Below are positions 1 to 8,880 of a stretch of 64,000 bases of DNA, in pieces (position 1 is the first letter of the stretch; each line of letters starts with the position of its first letter). The DNA lies in the NCBI GenBank assembly GCA_022823665.1, contig JAJEHN010000009.1:62001-126000 (forward strand), in the 5' to 3' direction. Source of the stretch: Thermoanaerobaculia bacterium. Its GTDB lineage: Bacteria > Acidobacteriota > Thermoanaerobaculia > Multivoradales > Multivoraceae. Both the position numbers and the translations under genes were made by a program. The notes beneath the pieces are model-generated. The model had not been told where the DNA came from, ran no database searches, and was given only the letters and a program-made list of their open reading frames with translations.

Positions 1-1444
1 GGTCGCGGAGTTCGCGGACCACCGACTCCGGCGGGTCCTCCGCGAACTCCTCGACGAGGAGGCGCTGCGCGGTCAGCCGCCGCCACTGGTTCGGGTGAGC
101 CAGCGCCCCGAGCAGGTCCTCCGGCCTCGATCGATCGAAGCCGCCGAAGTCCCTGTGCTCCGACGGCAGTCCACCGGCGGGCACGACCCGGTAGATGCGG
201 CCCCGGTCGTCGCCTTCGTAGAGGTCGAGCTCCGCCTCCATCGGATCCGGTATCCACTCGGGGTGCTCGACGACCCCGCGGTGCATGTCCAGGACGTAGA
301 GCGCGCCGTCCGGCCCGACCGTCAGGTTGACCGGCCGGAACAGCGGATCGGTCGAGGCCAGGAACTCGACTCCTGGTCGTCCGCGCCACGCTTCCGCCGC
401 GGCGCCCGCCGTGTCGACAACGGCGCGATGGACCACGTTCGCGGACGGATCGGCCACGAACACGCTGATTCCCCGGTCATCCAATCCGGCGCCGTCGAAG
501 GCGCCGCCGGTGTAGGCCGTGACCGCGCACGCGGCCGAGAAGCGGCTCGACTGCTCGGGGTGATTCGGCCGGGTCTGCCGCGCGCCGATTGGAAACAGCT
601 CGGCCGGTCCGCCGTCCTCGGGCGCGGCCAGCCGAAGCCGACCGTTCCGCCAGGCCGCCGGCAGCCCGGTCAGGTAACGGCGCGGGATGACGACCTGGCT
701 CAGGTGGTCCAGGTTGTGGGTGCCGAAGACGCGACCCCAGGGACCGAAGGTCATGCCGAAACCGCCGGCGCCACGGCCCGTGCGCTCGAAGCGCCGCCTC
801 CCGAGGTCGACCCGGAAGTCGTCCTGGCCGATGTCCTCGACCTCGTCCGGAGCGCCCGGCCAGAACACGCGCGCCCCGTTGCCGCCGTTGACGCCGTGGA
901 TCCAGTTGTCCAGGCCGTAGCGGAGCGCGTTGACGTTGTGCTGGGGGTTGCCCTCGGCAAAGCCGCTCAGGAGCACGTCGCGCCGGTCCGCCCGGCCGTC
1001 GCCGTCCGCGTCCTCGAGGTAGACGAGGTGCGGAGGCGCCGCCACCAGCAGCCCGCGCCGCCACGGCAGGATCGAGTCCGCCATGCCGAGATCGTCCGCG
1101 AACAGGCGGCGCGCGTCCCACCTTCCGTCGCCGTCGGGGTCGAGTAGCTCGACGATCCGGGCCGGCCGCTCCATGTCGGGGTAGCCCGGCAGTTCGAGAA
1201 CGAAGGCGCGGCCCCGCTCGTCGAAGGCGAGGTCGATCGGGTCGACGGTTACCGGCTCGGCGGCCGCGAGTTCGAGCGCGAACGCCGGGTGGAGCTCGAA
1301 GCCCGGCGGCACGCCGTCGAGCGGCACGCCGTCGAGCGTCGGCCCGGCACAACCCGCGACCATCAGCGCGGCAACCGCCAACGCCAGGCCGGCCGACCGG
1401 CCCCCCGGAACGCTACTCGCCGCCGCCGGCCGGGGCGGCCGCAT
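1..1444 (-). CDS. PVC-type membrane-bound dehydrogenase domain lipoprotein (C-terminus beyond window)
   Basis: About 481 residues are visible; the gene runs off the left edge. Starting at the ATG at 1442-1444 gives a short basic N-region, a hydrophobic stretch and a lipobox (LMVAGC), so it is probably an envelope lipoprotein. The body has the features of the TIGR02604 'membrane-bound dehydrogenase' beta-propeller family: PGFEL near the N-terminus, repeated DPDGDGRWD and DADGDGRAD Asp-rich loops, the block [19 protein letters not shown], and near the edge the [12 protein letters not shown] motif that opens the HEAT-repeat region. Homologues usually end in a c-type haem domain, which would lie outside the window. 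Its start overlaps the end of the upstream gene by 32 bp, so the two are probably co-transcribed. Substrate unknown. Confidence 0.8.
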   Translation of the reverse strand, partial: MRPPRPAAASSVPGGRSAGLALAVAALMVAGCAGPTLDGVPLDGVPPGFELHPAFALELAAAEPVTVDPIDLAFDERGRAFVLELPGYPDMERPARIVELLDPDGDGRWDARRLFADDLGMADSILPWRRGLLVAAPPHLVYLEDADGDGRADRRDVLLSGFAEGNPQHNVNALRYGLDNWIHGVNGGNGARVFWPGAPDEVEDIGQDDFRVDLGRRRFERTGRGAGGFGMTFGPWGRVFGTHNLDHLSQVVIPRRYLTGLPAAWRNGRLRLAAPEDGGPAELFPIGARQTRPNHPEQSSRFSAACAVTAYTGGAFDGAGLDDRGISVFVADPSANVVHRAVVDTAGAAAEAWRGRPGVEFLASTDPLFRPVNLTVGPDGALYVLDMHRGVVEHPEWIPDPMEAELDLYEGDDRGRIYRVVPAGGLPSEHRDFGGFDRSRPEDLLGALAHPNQWRRLTAQRLLVEEFAEDPPESVVRELRD

Positions 1445-2516
1445 CGGCCTCGAGCAACCGGGCGCCGCGCATGATGTTGCCGAGCGCGTAGTTCCCTTCA
1501 TGGCAGGCATACTCGTAGACCAGACCGTCGGCGGAAGGCCACGGGAACTCGCCGCTCCAGGCCGTCTCCCAGGTCGTCGGATCCTCGACGGTGAAGCTGT
1601 AGTTCAGCGTGTGTTCGTCGATGCGGCTGAAGCGCTCGGTGACCTTCAGTTCTTCGCCGGCGCCATAGGTGTACATGCCGGGCTTGCCGCCGAAGTTCCT
1701 CGTCTCGACGACGAGCGTATCGCCGTCCCAATGACCGACCGAATCACCCATGTAGGCCGTCATCCCGGCCGGCAGGTGCGCGCCGCCGATCCGGATGATC
1801 CGGGCATCGTGGATCATCTCGGCGAGGATCATCACGTAGTCCTCGGTCTGCACCACCCGCTTCAGGTTGTTGTAGGCGGTCGGCAGCATCGGCGGCCCGG
1901 AGGTCGAACCGAATCCGAGGATGCAGCGCTCGCCGAGCGGGCGCTGCTCCATGTCGTCGTACGGTCCCGGGCCGTCGTTCTCCAGCCACCAGGCCGTGCC
2001 CGTGTTCTCGCGAAAGAGGGTGAAGAACGCCATTCGCTTCCGCTGCGCCTCCGGCGTCATCTCCGGCAGGCGGCCGTTGGCCGGATCGAAGACGAGGGAC
2101 GTGCGGAACCGGCCGTCGATCGAGATCGAGCGGCTGCCGTAATCGAGCCAGAAATCGTTGTAGCCGCCGACATTGCCCGCGGCGCCCGGCGAGCCGTCGC
2201 CGCCCGGCGGCGGCGCCTCCCGGGTCGGGTCGCTGGCCTCGAGGTCGGCGGCCCGGCGGTCAGCGACCGTTCGTGCGATCTCCTCGGCCTCTTCCGCGGT
2301 CAGGTACAGGTTGTCCCCGAACTTCGGATCCCGCTCGAGCGGCGTCAGCGTCGCGATGTCGTAGACGCCGGTGAGGTCGGGCTTCCCGTTCGCCGTCCGC
2401 GGAATGTCGCCGTCCCCGTCGACGGCGGGCAGGGCGGCGGGCAGGAGCAGCGCCGCGCTCAACAGCGCGGCGGCGCCGGCGGGGAAAGCGATGCGGTGTC
2501 CGGTCGTCTTCATCAT
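1413..2516 (-). CDS. Secreted protein of unknown function
   Basis: 367 residues from the ATG at 2514-2516, which lies about 10 nt after a strong AAGGAGG; an in-frame GTG nine bases upstream is too close to that site. The N-terminus is a typical Sec signal peptide (basic start, Ala/Leu core). The mature part begins with [11 protein letters not shown] and ends with a [11 protein letters not shown] block, and has an internal [14 protein letters not shown] segment. These blocks recur in uncharacterised secreted proteins that I associate with Acidobacteriota; no enzyme family or catalytic motif is recognisable. It is followed with overlap by the PVC-type dehydrogenase gene and may be a periplasmic partner of it. 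Function not assigned. Confidence 0.8.
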   Translation of the reverse strand: MMKTTGHRIAFPAGAAALLSAALLLPAALPAVDGDGDIPRTANGKPDLTGVYDIATLTPLERDPKFGDNLYLTAEEAEEIARTVADRRAADLEASDPTREAPPPGGDGSPGAAGNVGGYNDFWLDYGSRSISIDGRFRTSLVFDPANGRLPEMTPEAQRKRMAFFTLFRENTGTAWWLENDGPGPYDDMEQRPLGERCILGFGSTSGPPMLPTAYNNLKRVVQTEDYVMILAEMIHDARIIRIGGAHLPAGMTAYMGDSVGHWDGDTLVVETRNFGGKPGMYTYGAGEELKVTERFSRIDEHTLNYSFTVEDPTTWETAWSGEFPWPSADGLVYEYACHEGNYALGNIMRGARLLEADAAAPAGGGE

Positions 2517-2615
2517 CTGCTCCACTCCTCCTTGAGCTCGGCTGTAACGGGCTGGCCGTCTAAGCTACACTCCCGCCGCCACGATCACCAGCGACACCGT
2601 CCAAACGGAGAACTC

Positions 2616-3137
2616 ATGAGAAGCCTCGTGCCAGCCGCAATGCTCGTTAGCGCCGTCACGCTCGCCCCGGCGAGTGCGGGCGCCGCGGACCTCGCCGTCG
2701 GCGACGCCGCGCCGGACTTCACCCTGCCCAGCACCGACGGCAGCGAGGTGACCCTGTCGGCCTTCGCCGGTCAGAAGAACGTCGTGCTGGCCTTCTTTCC
2801 CAAAGCCTTCACCGCCGGCTGAACGATGGAAATGAAGGGATACCAGGCTGGTATCTCCGACTTCACGGGCAGTGATTCCATCGTCTTCGGCATCAGCACC
2901 GACGTGCTGGACGAAAACAAGCGGTTCGCCGAGGAACTGGAGCTCGACTTCGCGCTCCTGAGCGACGCCGGCGGCGAGGTCGCCAAGCAGTACGGCGGCA
3001 TGATGGAGAGATTCCCCACGGCCGCCAACCGCGTCACCTACGTGGTCGGCAAGGACGGGAAGATCGCCTACATCGGCGAAGGCGCCGAGGCGATGAACCC
3101 GGCCGGCGCGAAGAACGCCTGCCTGGGCCTCGAGTAG
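2616..3137 (+). CDS. Secreted peroxiredoxin, probable selenoprotein (in-frame TGA = Sec69)
   Basis: A 173-residue AhpC/TSA-type peroxiredoxin if the TGA at 2820-2822 is read through. The ATG at 2616 follows a GGAG site, and a signal peptide (to about residue 24) predicts a periplasmic enzyme that reduces peroxides. The active-site motif is PKAFTAG-U-T: the TGA falls exactly where the family has its peroxidatic cysteine (PxxxTxxC). The conserved Arg follows in AANRVTYVV. The reading frame continues without interruption on both sides of the TGA, and a hairpin of bacterial SECIS type lies just downstream. The only other Cys is near the C-terminus (NACLGLE); the PrxQ-type resolving Cys five residues on is absent. 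A nonsense mutation at precisely this codon is possible but much less likely. The convergent VOC gene ends 6 bp downstream. Confidence 0.85.
2837..2857 (+). promoter_or_regulatory. bSECIS-like hairpin downstream of the UGA codon
   Basis: The stem GATACCA / TGGTATC (2839-2845 with 2849-2855) is a perfect 7-bp pairing closed by the 3-nt loop GGC. It extends outward by a G-U and a G-C pair. The loop starts 24 nt after the UGA at 2820-2822 and begins with G. Both features fit the known bacterial SECIS rules (apical loop roughly 16-37 nt from the UGA, G among the first loop bases), which allow SelB to deliver selenocysteyl-tRNA. Confidence 0.7.
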
Positions 3138-3143
3138 CGGCAG

Positions 3144-3599
3144 TCAGGCCTGCGCGGCGCTGAGAGCCGCTTCGACCCGGGGCTCGTACAGCTCGACCCG
3201 GTTCCCCTCTCCGTCCAGGATCCACGCGAACACGGCGTAGCCCTCGTCGTCCCTGCGCAGCGGTTCGACGCCCCGCTCGGCCAGGTACGCCAGCAGGGCG
3301 TCGAGGTCGCGTACGCGCAGGTTCACCATGAACGGCTGATCGCCGTACATGTCGCCCTGTTCCGCGCCCTCGTTGCGCGCCATTCGCGGCACCGGACGCT
3401 TCGCCTTCATGATCGCGAACGTCGTGTCCATGACCCATGCGGGATCGTCGGGGTCCGCCGCCACGTAGCGGACGTAGAAGGCCCCGAACTCCTCGCTGCC
3501 CTCGAAGTCGATGCCGAGGTGCTCCGCGTACCAGTCGGCGAGCCGCTTCGGGTCTTCGCTGAACACGAAGGCGCCGCCGACGCCGTCGACCAGGCTCAA
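3144..3599 (-). CDS. VOC (glyoxalase/bleomycin-resistance fold) protein
   Basis: 151 residues with the paired beta-alpha-beta-beta-beta modules of the vicinal-oxygen-chelate superfamily: an N-terminal module with LADWYAEHLGIDFEG and a C-terminal one with GEGNRVELYEP, the usual place for the metal-binding Glu. The residues needed to name a substrate are not diagnostic, so this may be a lyase, a dioxygenase-like protein or a binding protein. Its ATG overlaps the stop of the preceding VWFA gene (ATGA), so it is the last gene of the VWFA operon by translational coupling. No signal peptide is seen, so it is probably cytoplasmic, unlike its operon partners. Confidence 0.8.
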   Translation of the reverse strand: MSLVDGVGGAFVFSEDPKRLADWYAEHLGIDFEGSEEFGAFYVRYVAADPDDPAWVMDTTFAIMKAKRPVPRMARNEGAEQGDMYGDQPFMVNLRVRDLDALLAYLAERGVEPLRRDDEGYAVFAWILDGEGNRVELYEPRVEAALSAAQA

Positions 3600-5263
3600 G
3601 GCGACCCGCCCGTCGTCGTCGCAGCCATCCGCAACCTCACCTGGGTCCGTACGCTGACGGTCTGGCGGCTCACCGGGTCGTGGACGGAGACGAGGAGGTC
3701 GTGCGGCCTCCGGCGCAAGGTCAGGACGGTGTCGTAGGGAACGACGGCATCCGGCGCCGGCTGCGTCGTGCCGGCCAGGCTGAGCGGAATGACCGGAATT
3801 CGCGCCTGCTGGCCGTTGCGATCAACGACGGCGAAGCGGAGTTCCAGCCGCGCCAGGAACCGACCCTCGAAGGGGAACACCGGAAAGTGACCCACGGGGA
3901 TCTGGACGGTCACCGGAACCAGCATCTTGCGCCGAAACGGCCCGGTCGGCTCGGGTTCGCCGATCTCCACTCGCAGCACCGGCTCCGCGTGGGCACGGGT
4001 CTCGTCGGGGAACAGCAGCCGGCCCTGGGTTTCCATGTCCGCTTCGGCCCGGCGGGAGAGATCGACATACCCACTGCGCGAGCGGACACGCAGGTCCGGC
4101 CGCCTGACTTCGACCCGCACGTCGTGTGCCCGGTCGTCGCGCCGGTACTCCGGCACGAAGCCGAGCCAGTAGTAGTTCGAGGTGTCTTCACTGACTCTCC
4201 GGAGCGCTCCGAGGTTCGCGCCGGCCACGTAGGCCCTGCCGCCCGTCTGCTCAGCGATCTGCCGCAGGTTCTGCCAGCGCATCAGGCTCGGCCGCCTCTG
4301 CTGATCCACCGGATAGACGGTGTAACCGAGGACGTTGGCGGTGTCGATCAGCGCGTCGAGGATGCTCCAGTCCGAACGGAGGCCGATTCCCTGGCCCGCC
4401 AGCCGAAAAGAGCCGACCGGCCAGTCGCCCGCCAGCAGCAGCAGGACCTTGCGGCCTTCCGGCACGTCGAGCGACCGCATGGTGGAACTGACCGCTGTGA
4501 CGGAGAACTCGAGATCCCGCGCCAGGCTTTCGGCCCGCGCTTCGCTCGCCGCGCTCGGCAGGTCCATCGCCGCGAACGGCAGGTCGGCGGCTACGGAGGT
4601 GAGGTCTTCGTCGAATCGGGCGCCCGGCGCCAGACCACCCTCCGGGGCCTGGGCGAAGCGAGACTGGTCGATCAGTCGCGGCGACCTCAGCAGACCTCCG
4701 AAAGGCCGCCCGCGCTCGAGTTCCGCCAGCGCGGCGCGGGTTCGCCGGCGGTCCGTCGTGAACGGGCTGAGGACCTGCAGCCGGCGGCGGCTCTGCACGA
4801 CGACCGCGACCTGATCCCGCAGACCGAGGTTCGCCAACTGGTTGGCGAACCCGCGGACAATGGGCCGCCTGAACGTCACGTGGGTGTGATCGTCGTCGAC
4901 GAACAGGAGGTAGTTCGTCGGCACCGAATCGCCCTCGCCGATCGCCGGCGGCGCCTCGCCTCCGCGCGACTCCACCGCCCTGTTCTCCAGGATCTCGGTG
5001 AAGTAGTCGACCCCTACCTCCAGGTCGTCCACGAAGATTTGGAAATCGTCGGCGTCGAGCCCGTGCACCCGGTTCCCCGACCGGTCCTCGACCACCACCT
5101 CCAGGTTGACCACCCGGACGTCGATCTCCTCGCCGAAGAAGAGATCGGGGGCCGGTTCGTCCGACTGCCCGGACGGCGGCTGCGCTTCAGCCGCCTGGCT
5201 CCAGGCGAGGATCAGGGCAGCCGCGAGTACGAGTGAAGACCTGGAAGAGTTCGAGTAACCCAC
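3596..5263 (-). CDS. VWFA-related acidobacterial domain protein (third of three tandem copies)
   Basis: 555 residues from a GTG at 5263, 15 bp after the preceding paralogue. The N-terminal signal peptide (LVLAAALILAWSQAAEA) predicts export. The mature protein opens with FGEEIDVRVVNLEVVVED, the hallmark start of the TIGR03436 VWFA-related family, followed by NYLLFVDDDHTHV, where a true VWA domain has its metal site (the pattern is Asp-rich, not classical DxSxS). Later blocks shared with the other two copies are the EGRKVLLLLAGDWP strand, the YTVYPVDQQ segment and TSNYYWLGFVPEYRRDD. The C-terminal 120 residues form a beta-rich domain ending in the HDPVSRQTVSVR block. Function unknown; such domains usually mediate protein binding in the envelope. 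Confidence 0.85.
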   Translation of the reverse strand: MGYSNSSRSSLVLAAALILAWSQAAEAQPPSGQSDEPAPDLFFGEEIDVRVVNLEVVVEDRSGNRVHGLDADDFQIFVDDLEVGVDYFTEILENRAVESRGGEAPPAIGEGDSVPTNYLLFVDDDHTHVTFRRPIVRGFANQLANLGLRDQVAVVVQSRRRLQVLSPFTTDRRRTRAALAELERGRPFGGLLRSPRLIDQSRFAQAPEGGLAPGARFDEDLTSVAADLPFAAMDLPSAASEARAESLARDLEFSVTAVSSTMRSLDVPEGRKVLLLLAGDWPVGSFRLAGQGIGLRSDWSILDALIDTANVLGYTVYPVDQQRRPSLMRWQNLRQIAEQTGGRAYVAGANLGALRRVSEDTSNYYWLGFVPEYRRDDRAHDVRVEVRRPDLRVRSRSGYVDLSRRAEADMETQGRLLFPDETRAHAEPVLRVEIGEPEPTGPFRRKMLVPVTVQIPVGHFPVFPFEGRFLARLELRFAVVDRNGQQARIPVIPLSLAGTTQPAPDAVVPYDTVLTLRRRPHDLLVSVHDPVSRQTVSVRTQVRLRMAATTTGGSP

Positions 5264-5278
5264 GCGCAGCCGATTCTG

Positions 5279-6964
5279 TCAGGGATTCGGCTCGACCTCT
5301 TCCGGCGCCACCCGCATGCGCGCACTGGCGGTCTCTCGCGACAGTGGATCGTGCACGGTGACCACCACGTCGTGGGACAAGCGACGAAGGGACAGGGAGG
5401 TCCGGTAGAGGACGACATCGTCCGCCGCCGGCAGCGAAGCGCCTCCGAGTCGCAGGTGCTGCACCGGGGCGCCGGTCCGGCGACCCACGCGGTCGACGGC
5501 GGCGAAGCGAACCTCGAGGTCCTGCACGAACTGCCCGTCGTAGGGCAGAGCCGGGAACCTGCCCACCGGCAGGTAGACGGTGATCGGCACGTTCATCCTG
5601 CTTCGCTTCACGCTTTCCGCTGCTCCGACCTCGACCAGCAGCGGACCGCCGCCCGGCTTTGCTTCCGCCGGAAACAGGAGCTCGCGCAGGGCTTCCATGT
5701 CGGCTTCCCCGCGCCGGGACAGATCCAGGTAGCCACGGCGGGACCGGACCCGCAGGCGGGGCTCCCTGACTTCGATCCGCACGTCGTGCGCCCGGTCGTC
5801 GCGCAGGTATCCAGGCACGAAACCCAGCCAGTAGTAGTCGGACGTGTCGGCATTGACGATCTCAAGGGCCCTGACGTTGCTCCCCGCCATGAACGCCCTG
5901 CCGCCCGTGCCGCGAGCGACGTACCGCATGTTCGCCCAAAGCCATCCGCCGGAGCCGCCCTGCTGGTCCATCGGATAGACCGTGTACCCAAGCAGGTTCG
6001 CCGTGTCGATCAGAGCGTCCAGCAGGTGGAGATCCGTCGACTTTCCGATGCTGGCCAGCCCCAGGTCCCCCGAGGGCCAGCTTCCCGCAAGCAGCAGGAA
6101 CACCTTGCGGCCCTCCGGCGGGTCGAGAGCCCGCATCGTCGAAACGACCGCGTCGACGGAGAACTGCATGTCCCGGAACTGCATGTCCGGAGGCACCCAG
6201 CCGCCCAGTCCAAACGTCCGGATACCCTGGGGACCGAGCGGAGCGAAGGTGGCGACACCCCTGCCCGGCCATCGGGCCTCAGGGTCCAGCGAGCCCTCGC
6301 CGGCGTAGGACTCCGCTTGGGCCAACTCCTCGGAGTCGATCGCGCCGCGAATCGACGCCGCGGACACGACCTCCCGCGAGGTCGCGGCTCCTCCGCTCCC
6401 GGGCGAGCCACGATCGTCGGCAAGCCGCAGGCGCCGCTGGGTGCGCAGAAAGCCGCCGAAACGGCCGCCCTTGTCGAGTTCACCGAGGGCCCTCCGGGTC
6501 GCCTCACGGTCCGTGGTGAACGGGCTCAGGATCTCCAGTTGGCGTCCGCTCTGGACGACGACCGCGACCTGGTCGCCCGCCGGCAGCTCCGCCAGCCGGT
6601 CCCGGAAACCAAGCAATACCGGTCGCCGAAGCGTCACCTGCGAGTGATCGTCGTCGACGAACAGGACGTAGTTCGTGGCAACGGTTTCACCCTCGCCGAT
6701 CGACGGAGGACTGCCCGACCCGCCGCTGGCCACGGCCCGCTTGCCTCGGACTTCGGTGAAGTACTCGATATCTACCTCGTCTCCGTCGACGAGAAGCCGG
6801 AAGTCGTCGCTGTCGAGCCCGGTCACCCGCTCTCCGGCCCGGTTCTCGACCACGACCTCCAGGTTGATCACGCGGACGTCGATCTCCTCGCCGAAGAGCA
6901 GCTCGGCCTGCGGTGCGGCCGGCTGCTGAGCCGCCGCCGGCCAGCCGAAGCCCAGTACGAGCAC
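5279..6964 (-). CDS. VWFA-related acidobacterial domain protein (second copy)
   Basis: 561 residues from the GTG at 6964, with the same architecture as its neighbours: FGEEIDVRVINLEVVVEN, NYVLFVDDDHSQVTLRRP, EGRKVFLLLAGSWPSGD, TSDYYWLGFVPGYLRDD and the C-terminal HDPLSRETASARMRV. The chosen start leaves a signal peptide without basic residues. The frame is open further upstream (adding IRSPLAA and more) with no ATG, GTG or TTG, so a rarer start such as the CTG near 7005, just after an AGGTGA sequence inside the end of the upstream gene, would give a better signal peptide. Start therefore uncertain; the family call is firm. It is particularly Gly/Ser-rich in the middle (about residues 180-250), where the three copies differ most. 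Confidence 0.85.
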   Translation of the reverse strand: MLVLGFGWPAAAQQPAAPQAELLFGEEIDVRVINLEVVVENRAGERVTGLDSDDFRLLVDGDEVDIEYFTEVRGKRAVASGGSGSPPSIGEGETVATNYVLFVDDDHSQVTLRRPVLLGFRDRLAELPAGDQVAVVVQSGRQLEILSPFTTDREATRRALGELDKGGRFGGFLRTQRRLRLADDRGSPGSGGAATSREVVSAASIRGAIDSEELAQAESYAGEGSLDPEARWPGRGVATFAPLGPQGIRTFGLGGWVPPDMQFRDMQFSVDAVVSTMRALDPPEGRKVFLLLAGSWPSGDLGLASIGKSTDLHLLDALIDTANLLGYTVYPMDQQGGSGGWLWANMRYVARGTGGRAFMAGSNVRALEIVNADTSDYYWLGFVPGYLRDDRAHDVRIEVREPRLRVRSRRGYLDLSRRGEADMEALRELLFPAEAKPGGGPLLVEVGAAESVKRSRMNVPITVYLPVGRFPALPYDGQFVQDLEVRFAAVDRVGRRTGAPVQHLRLGGASLPAADDVVLYRTSLSLRRLSHDVVVTVHDPLSRETASARMRVAPEEVEPNP

Positions 6965-7002
6965 AAGGGCTGCGAGCGGACTACGGATGGTCCGGGTTCC
7001 CG

Positions 7003-8775
7003 TCAGGGCTTCACCTCGATGCGGGCGCTCGCCGTCTGGCGCGACACGGGATCGTGGACCGTGACGACCACCGCATGGGGCAGGTGTCGCATCTCCAGGT
7101 CGGCGCGGAACCAGTGCACGCTGTCCTGGGAAGGCGCGGCGTCGTGACGCAGGTCGAGAGGAATCGCCGGCTGTTCCGCCCGCCAGCCGTCACGATCGAT
7201 GGTGGCGAAGCGCACTTCCAACCGCTGCACGTACCGGCCGTCCCAGGGCACCGCCGTGAAGCTCCCGACCGGGATCTCGACATCGACCGGCACGCTCATT
7301 CGCTTCCCGCGCAGGGACGTGGCGGCGCCGGTTCTCACCCTCAGCCTGATTTCGTCCGCTTCCGGCTGCCGCGGAAACAGGAGATGCCGTTGAGCCTCCA
7401 TGTCGGCTTCCGCGACTCGCGACAGGTCCAGGTACCCGCGGCGGGCCCGCACCTGGACACCGGGGTGCCGGACCCGGACTTCGATGTCGTGTACGCGGTC
7501 ATCCCGCCGGTACTCGGGCACGAAACCCAGCCAGTAGTAGTTCGACGTGTCGCTGGCGACCAGCTCGAGAGCGGAGACGTTGCTCCCCGCCATGAACACC
7601 CTGCCACCCGTATCGCGCGCGACGTACCGCAGGTTCTGCCACAACCTCGTGTCGGGCGAGCCGGTCTGCTGGTCCATCGGATAGATCGTGTAACCCAACA
7701 GGTTCGCGGTGTCGATCAGACCGTCCAGCAGTTCGAGATCGGTCCGCAGCCCGGCACCCCGGCCGGAGGGCCGGAACTCCCCGGTCGGCCAGTATCCCGG
7801 CAGAAGCAGAAGCACCTTGCGTCCTTCGAGTGGATCGAGCGCCCGCATCGCCGAGACCACGGCATCGACCGAGAGGCTCAGATCCTGCTCGAGGATCGAG
7901 GCTCTCGCTTCCTGCTCGAAGCTGTCGGGCTTCATGTTGGCGAACACCAGGTCGGACGCCACGATCTCCCCTGCGGCGCCCAGGCCCTCGGAAACGAACG
8001 TCCGGCTGTCGAGAAGCGCCTCACCTCCCGCATCCCGGTCGACGATCGGCGCCAGCCCCCCGCCTCGAGCCGCGAGGTCGGCCGCGGCCCGTGACGCCGA
8101 GCGCTGAGGTCCCGCCCCTTCGAAGTACGCGGCTGTTCCGCCACGACCTCCTGTGAACGCCCTGAGGATTCGCCGGGAATCCAGCAGCCCGCGAAAACGT
8201 CGACCCCGATCGAGCTCCCCGAGTGCGGCCAGGGTGGCCTCGCGGTCCGTCGTGAACGGACTCAGGAGTTCCAGGCGCCCATCGTTCTGCACGACGACAG
8301 CCACCCGGTCGGCCGGATCCAGCACGCCGAGCCTGTCCGCAAACCCCTGCAACACCGGCCGCCTCTGGGCCACCAGAGTGCGCTCGTCGTCCACGAAGAG
8401 GAGGAAGTTCGTGGCAACGACATCGCCCTCGCCCACGGCCGGCGGCGTCTCGGCGCCGGACGTCGACCGCGCACGCCCCTGGGAGACCTCGGTGAAGTAC
8501 TCGACATCGACCTCCTCACCGTCTACCAGCACCAGGAAGTCGTCCGCCATGAGCCCCGGGACGCGGCGTCCCTCCCCGTCCTCGACCACGACCTCCAGAT
8601 TGACGACCCGGACGTCGATCTCCTCGCCGAAAGCGACCTCGGATGAGGACAATCCGTCCGGCTCCTGGGCTCGCGCGGGATACGCGAACGCCAGGGCGGC
8701 CGCGACGACGGCCAGCAGAGCCCGACGGGAGTTTCTCCCGCCACAGAGCCCCGGATGGAGGTTCACGATCGTCAT
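7003..8775 (-). CDS. VWFA-related acidobacterial domain protein (first copy, operon head)
   Basis: 590 residues from an ATG preceded by AGGAG. It is the first gene of the four-gene minus-strand operon (three VWFA copies, then VOC). The N-terminus has basic residues and an Ala-rich core ending YPARAQ, a clear signal peptide. Family landmarks: FGEEIDVRVVNLEVVVED, NFLLFVDDERTLVAQRRP, EGRKVLLLLPGYWPTGEF, YTIYPMDQQ, TSNYYWLGFVPEYRRDD and the C-terminal HDPVSRQTASARIEV. All three copies keep these blocks at similar spacing, so they arose by tandem duplication. The 105 bp between this start and the divergent amidase start must hold the promoters of both; I see no convincing consensus there. Confidence 0.87.
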   Translation of the reverse strand: MTIVNLHPGLCGGRNSRRALLAVVAAALAFAYPARAQEPDGLSSSEVAFGEEIDVRVVNLEVVVEDGEGRRVPGLMADDFLVLVDGEEVDVEYFTEVSQGRARSTSGAETPPAVGEGDVVATNFLLFVDDERTLVAQRRPVLQGFADRLGVLDPADRVAVVVQNDGRLELLSPFTTDREATLAALGELDRGRRFRGLLDSRRILRAFTGGRGGTAAYFEGAGPQRSASRAAADLAARGGGLAPIVDRDAGGEALLDSRTFVSEGLGAAGEIVASDLVFANMKPDSFEQEARASILEQDLSLSVDAVVSAMRALDPLEGRKVLLLLPGYWPTGEFRPSGRGAGLRTDLELLDGLIDTANLLGYTIYPMDQQTGSPDTRLWQNLRYVARDTGGRVFMAGSNVSALELVASDTSNYYWLGFVPEYRRDDRVHDIEVRVRHPGVQVRARRGYLDLSRVAEADMEAQRHLLFPRQPEADEIRLRVRTGAATSLRGKRMSVPVDVEIPVGSFTAVPWDGRYVQRLEVRFATIDRDGWRAEQPAIPLDLRHDAAPSQDSVHWFRADLEMRHLPHAVVVTVHDPVSRQTASARIEVKP

Positions 8776-8880
8776 GCCTGTCTCCTGTGAGGCGACACCA
8801 TAGTCCAGATCCTGCTTCGATCAGGCCAACTGCACTGCAAACGAGGTGCCATCGAGTGTGCCGCTGCTAGCCTGCGCGCC

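Noticed and set aside
95..1147. Long plus-strand open frame opposite the PVC-type dehydrogenase
   Set aside because: Arg/Val/Pro-rich composition with no family motifs; the minus-strand frame has a lipobox and full family signatures. Such antisense frames are a by-product of high GC.
2820..2822. TGA in the peroxiredoxin gene as a nonsense mutation (pseudogene)
   Set aside because: It replaces exactly the catalytic Cys, the frame is intact on both sides, and a well-placed hairpin follows; selenocysteine is the simpler reading.
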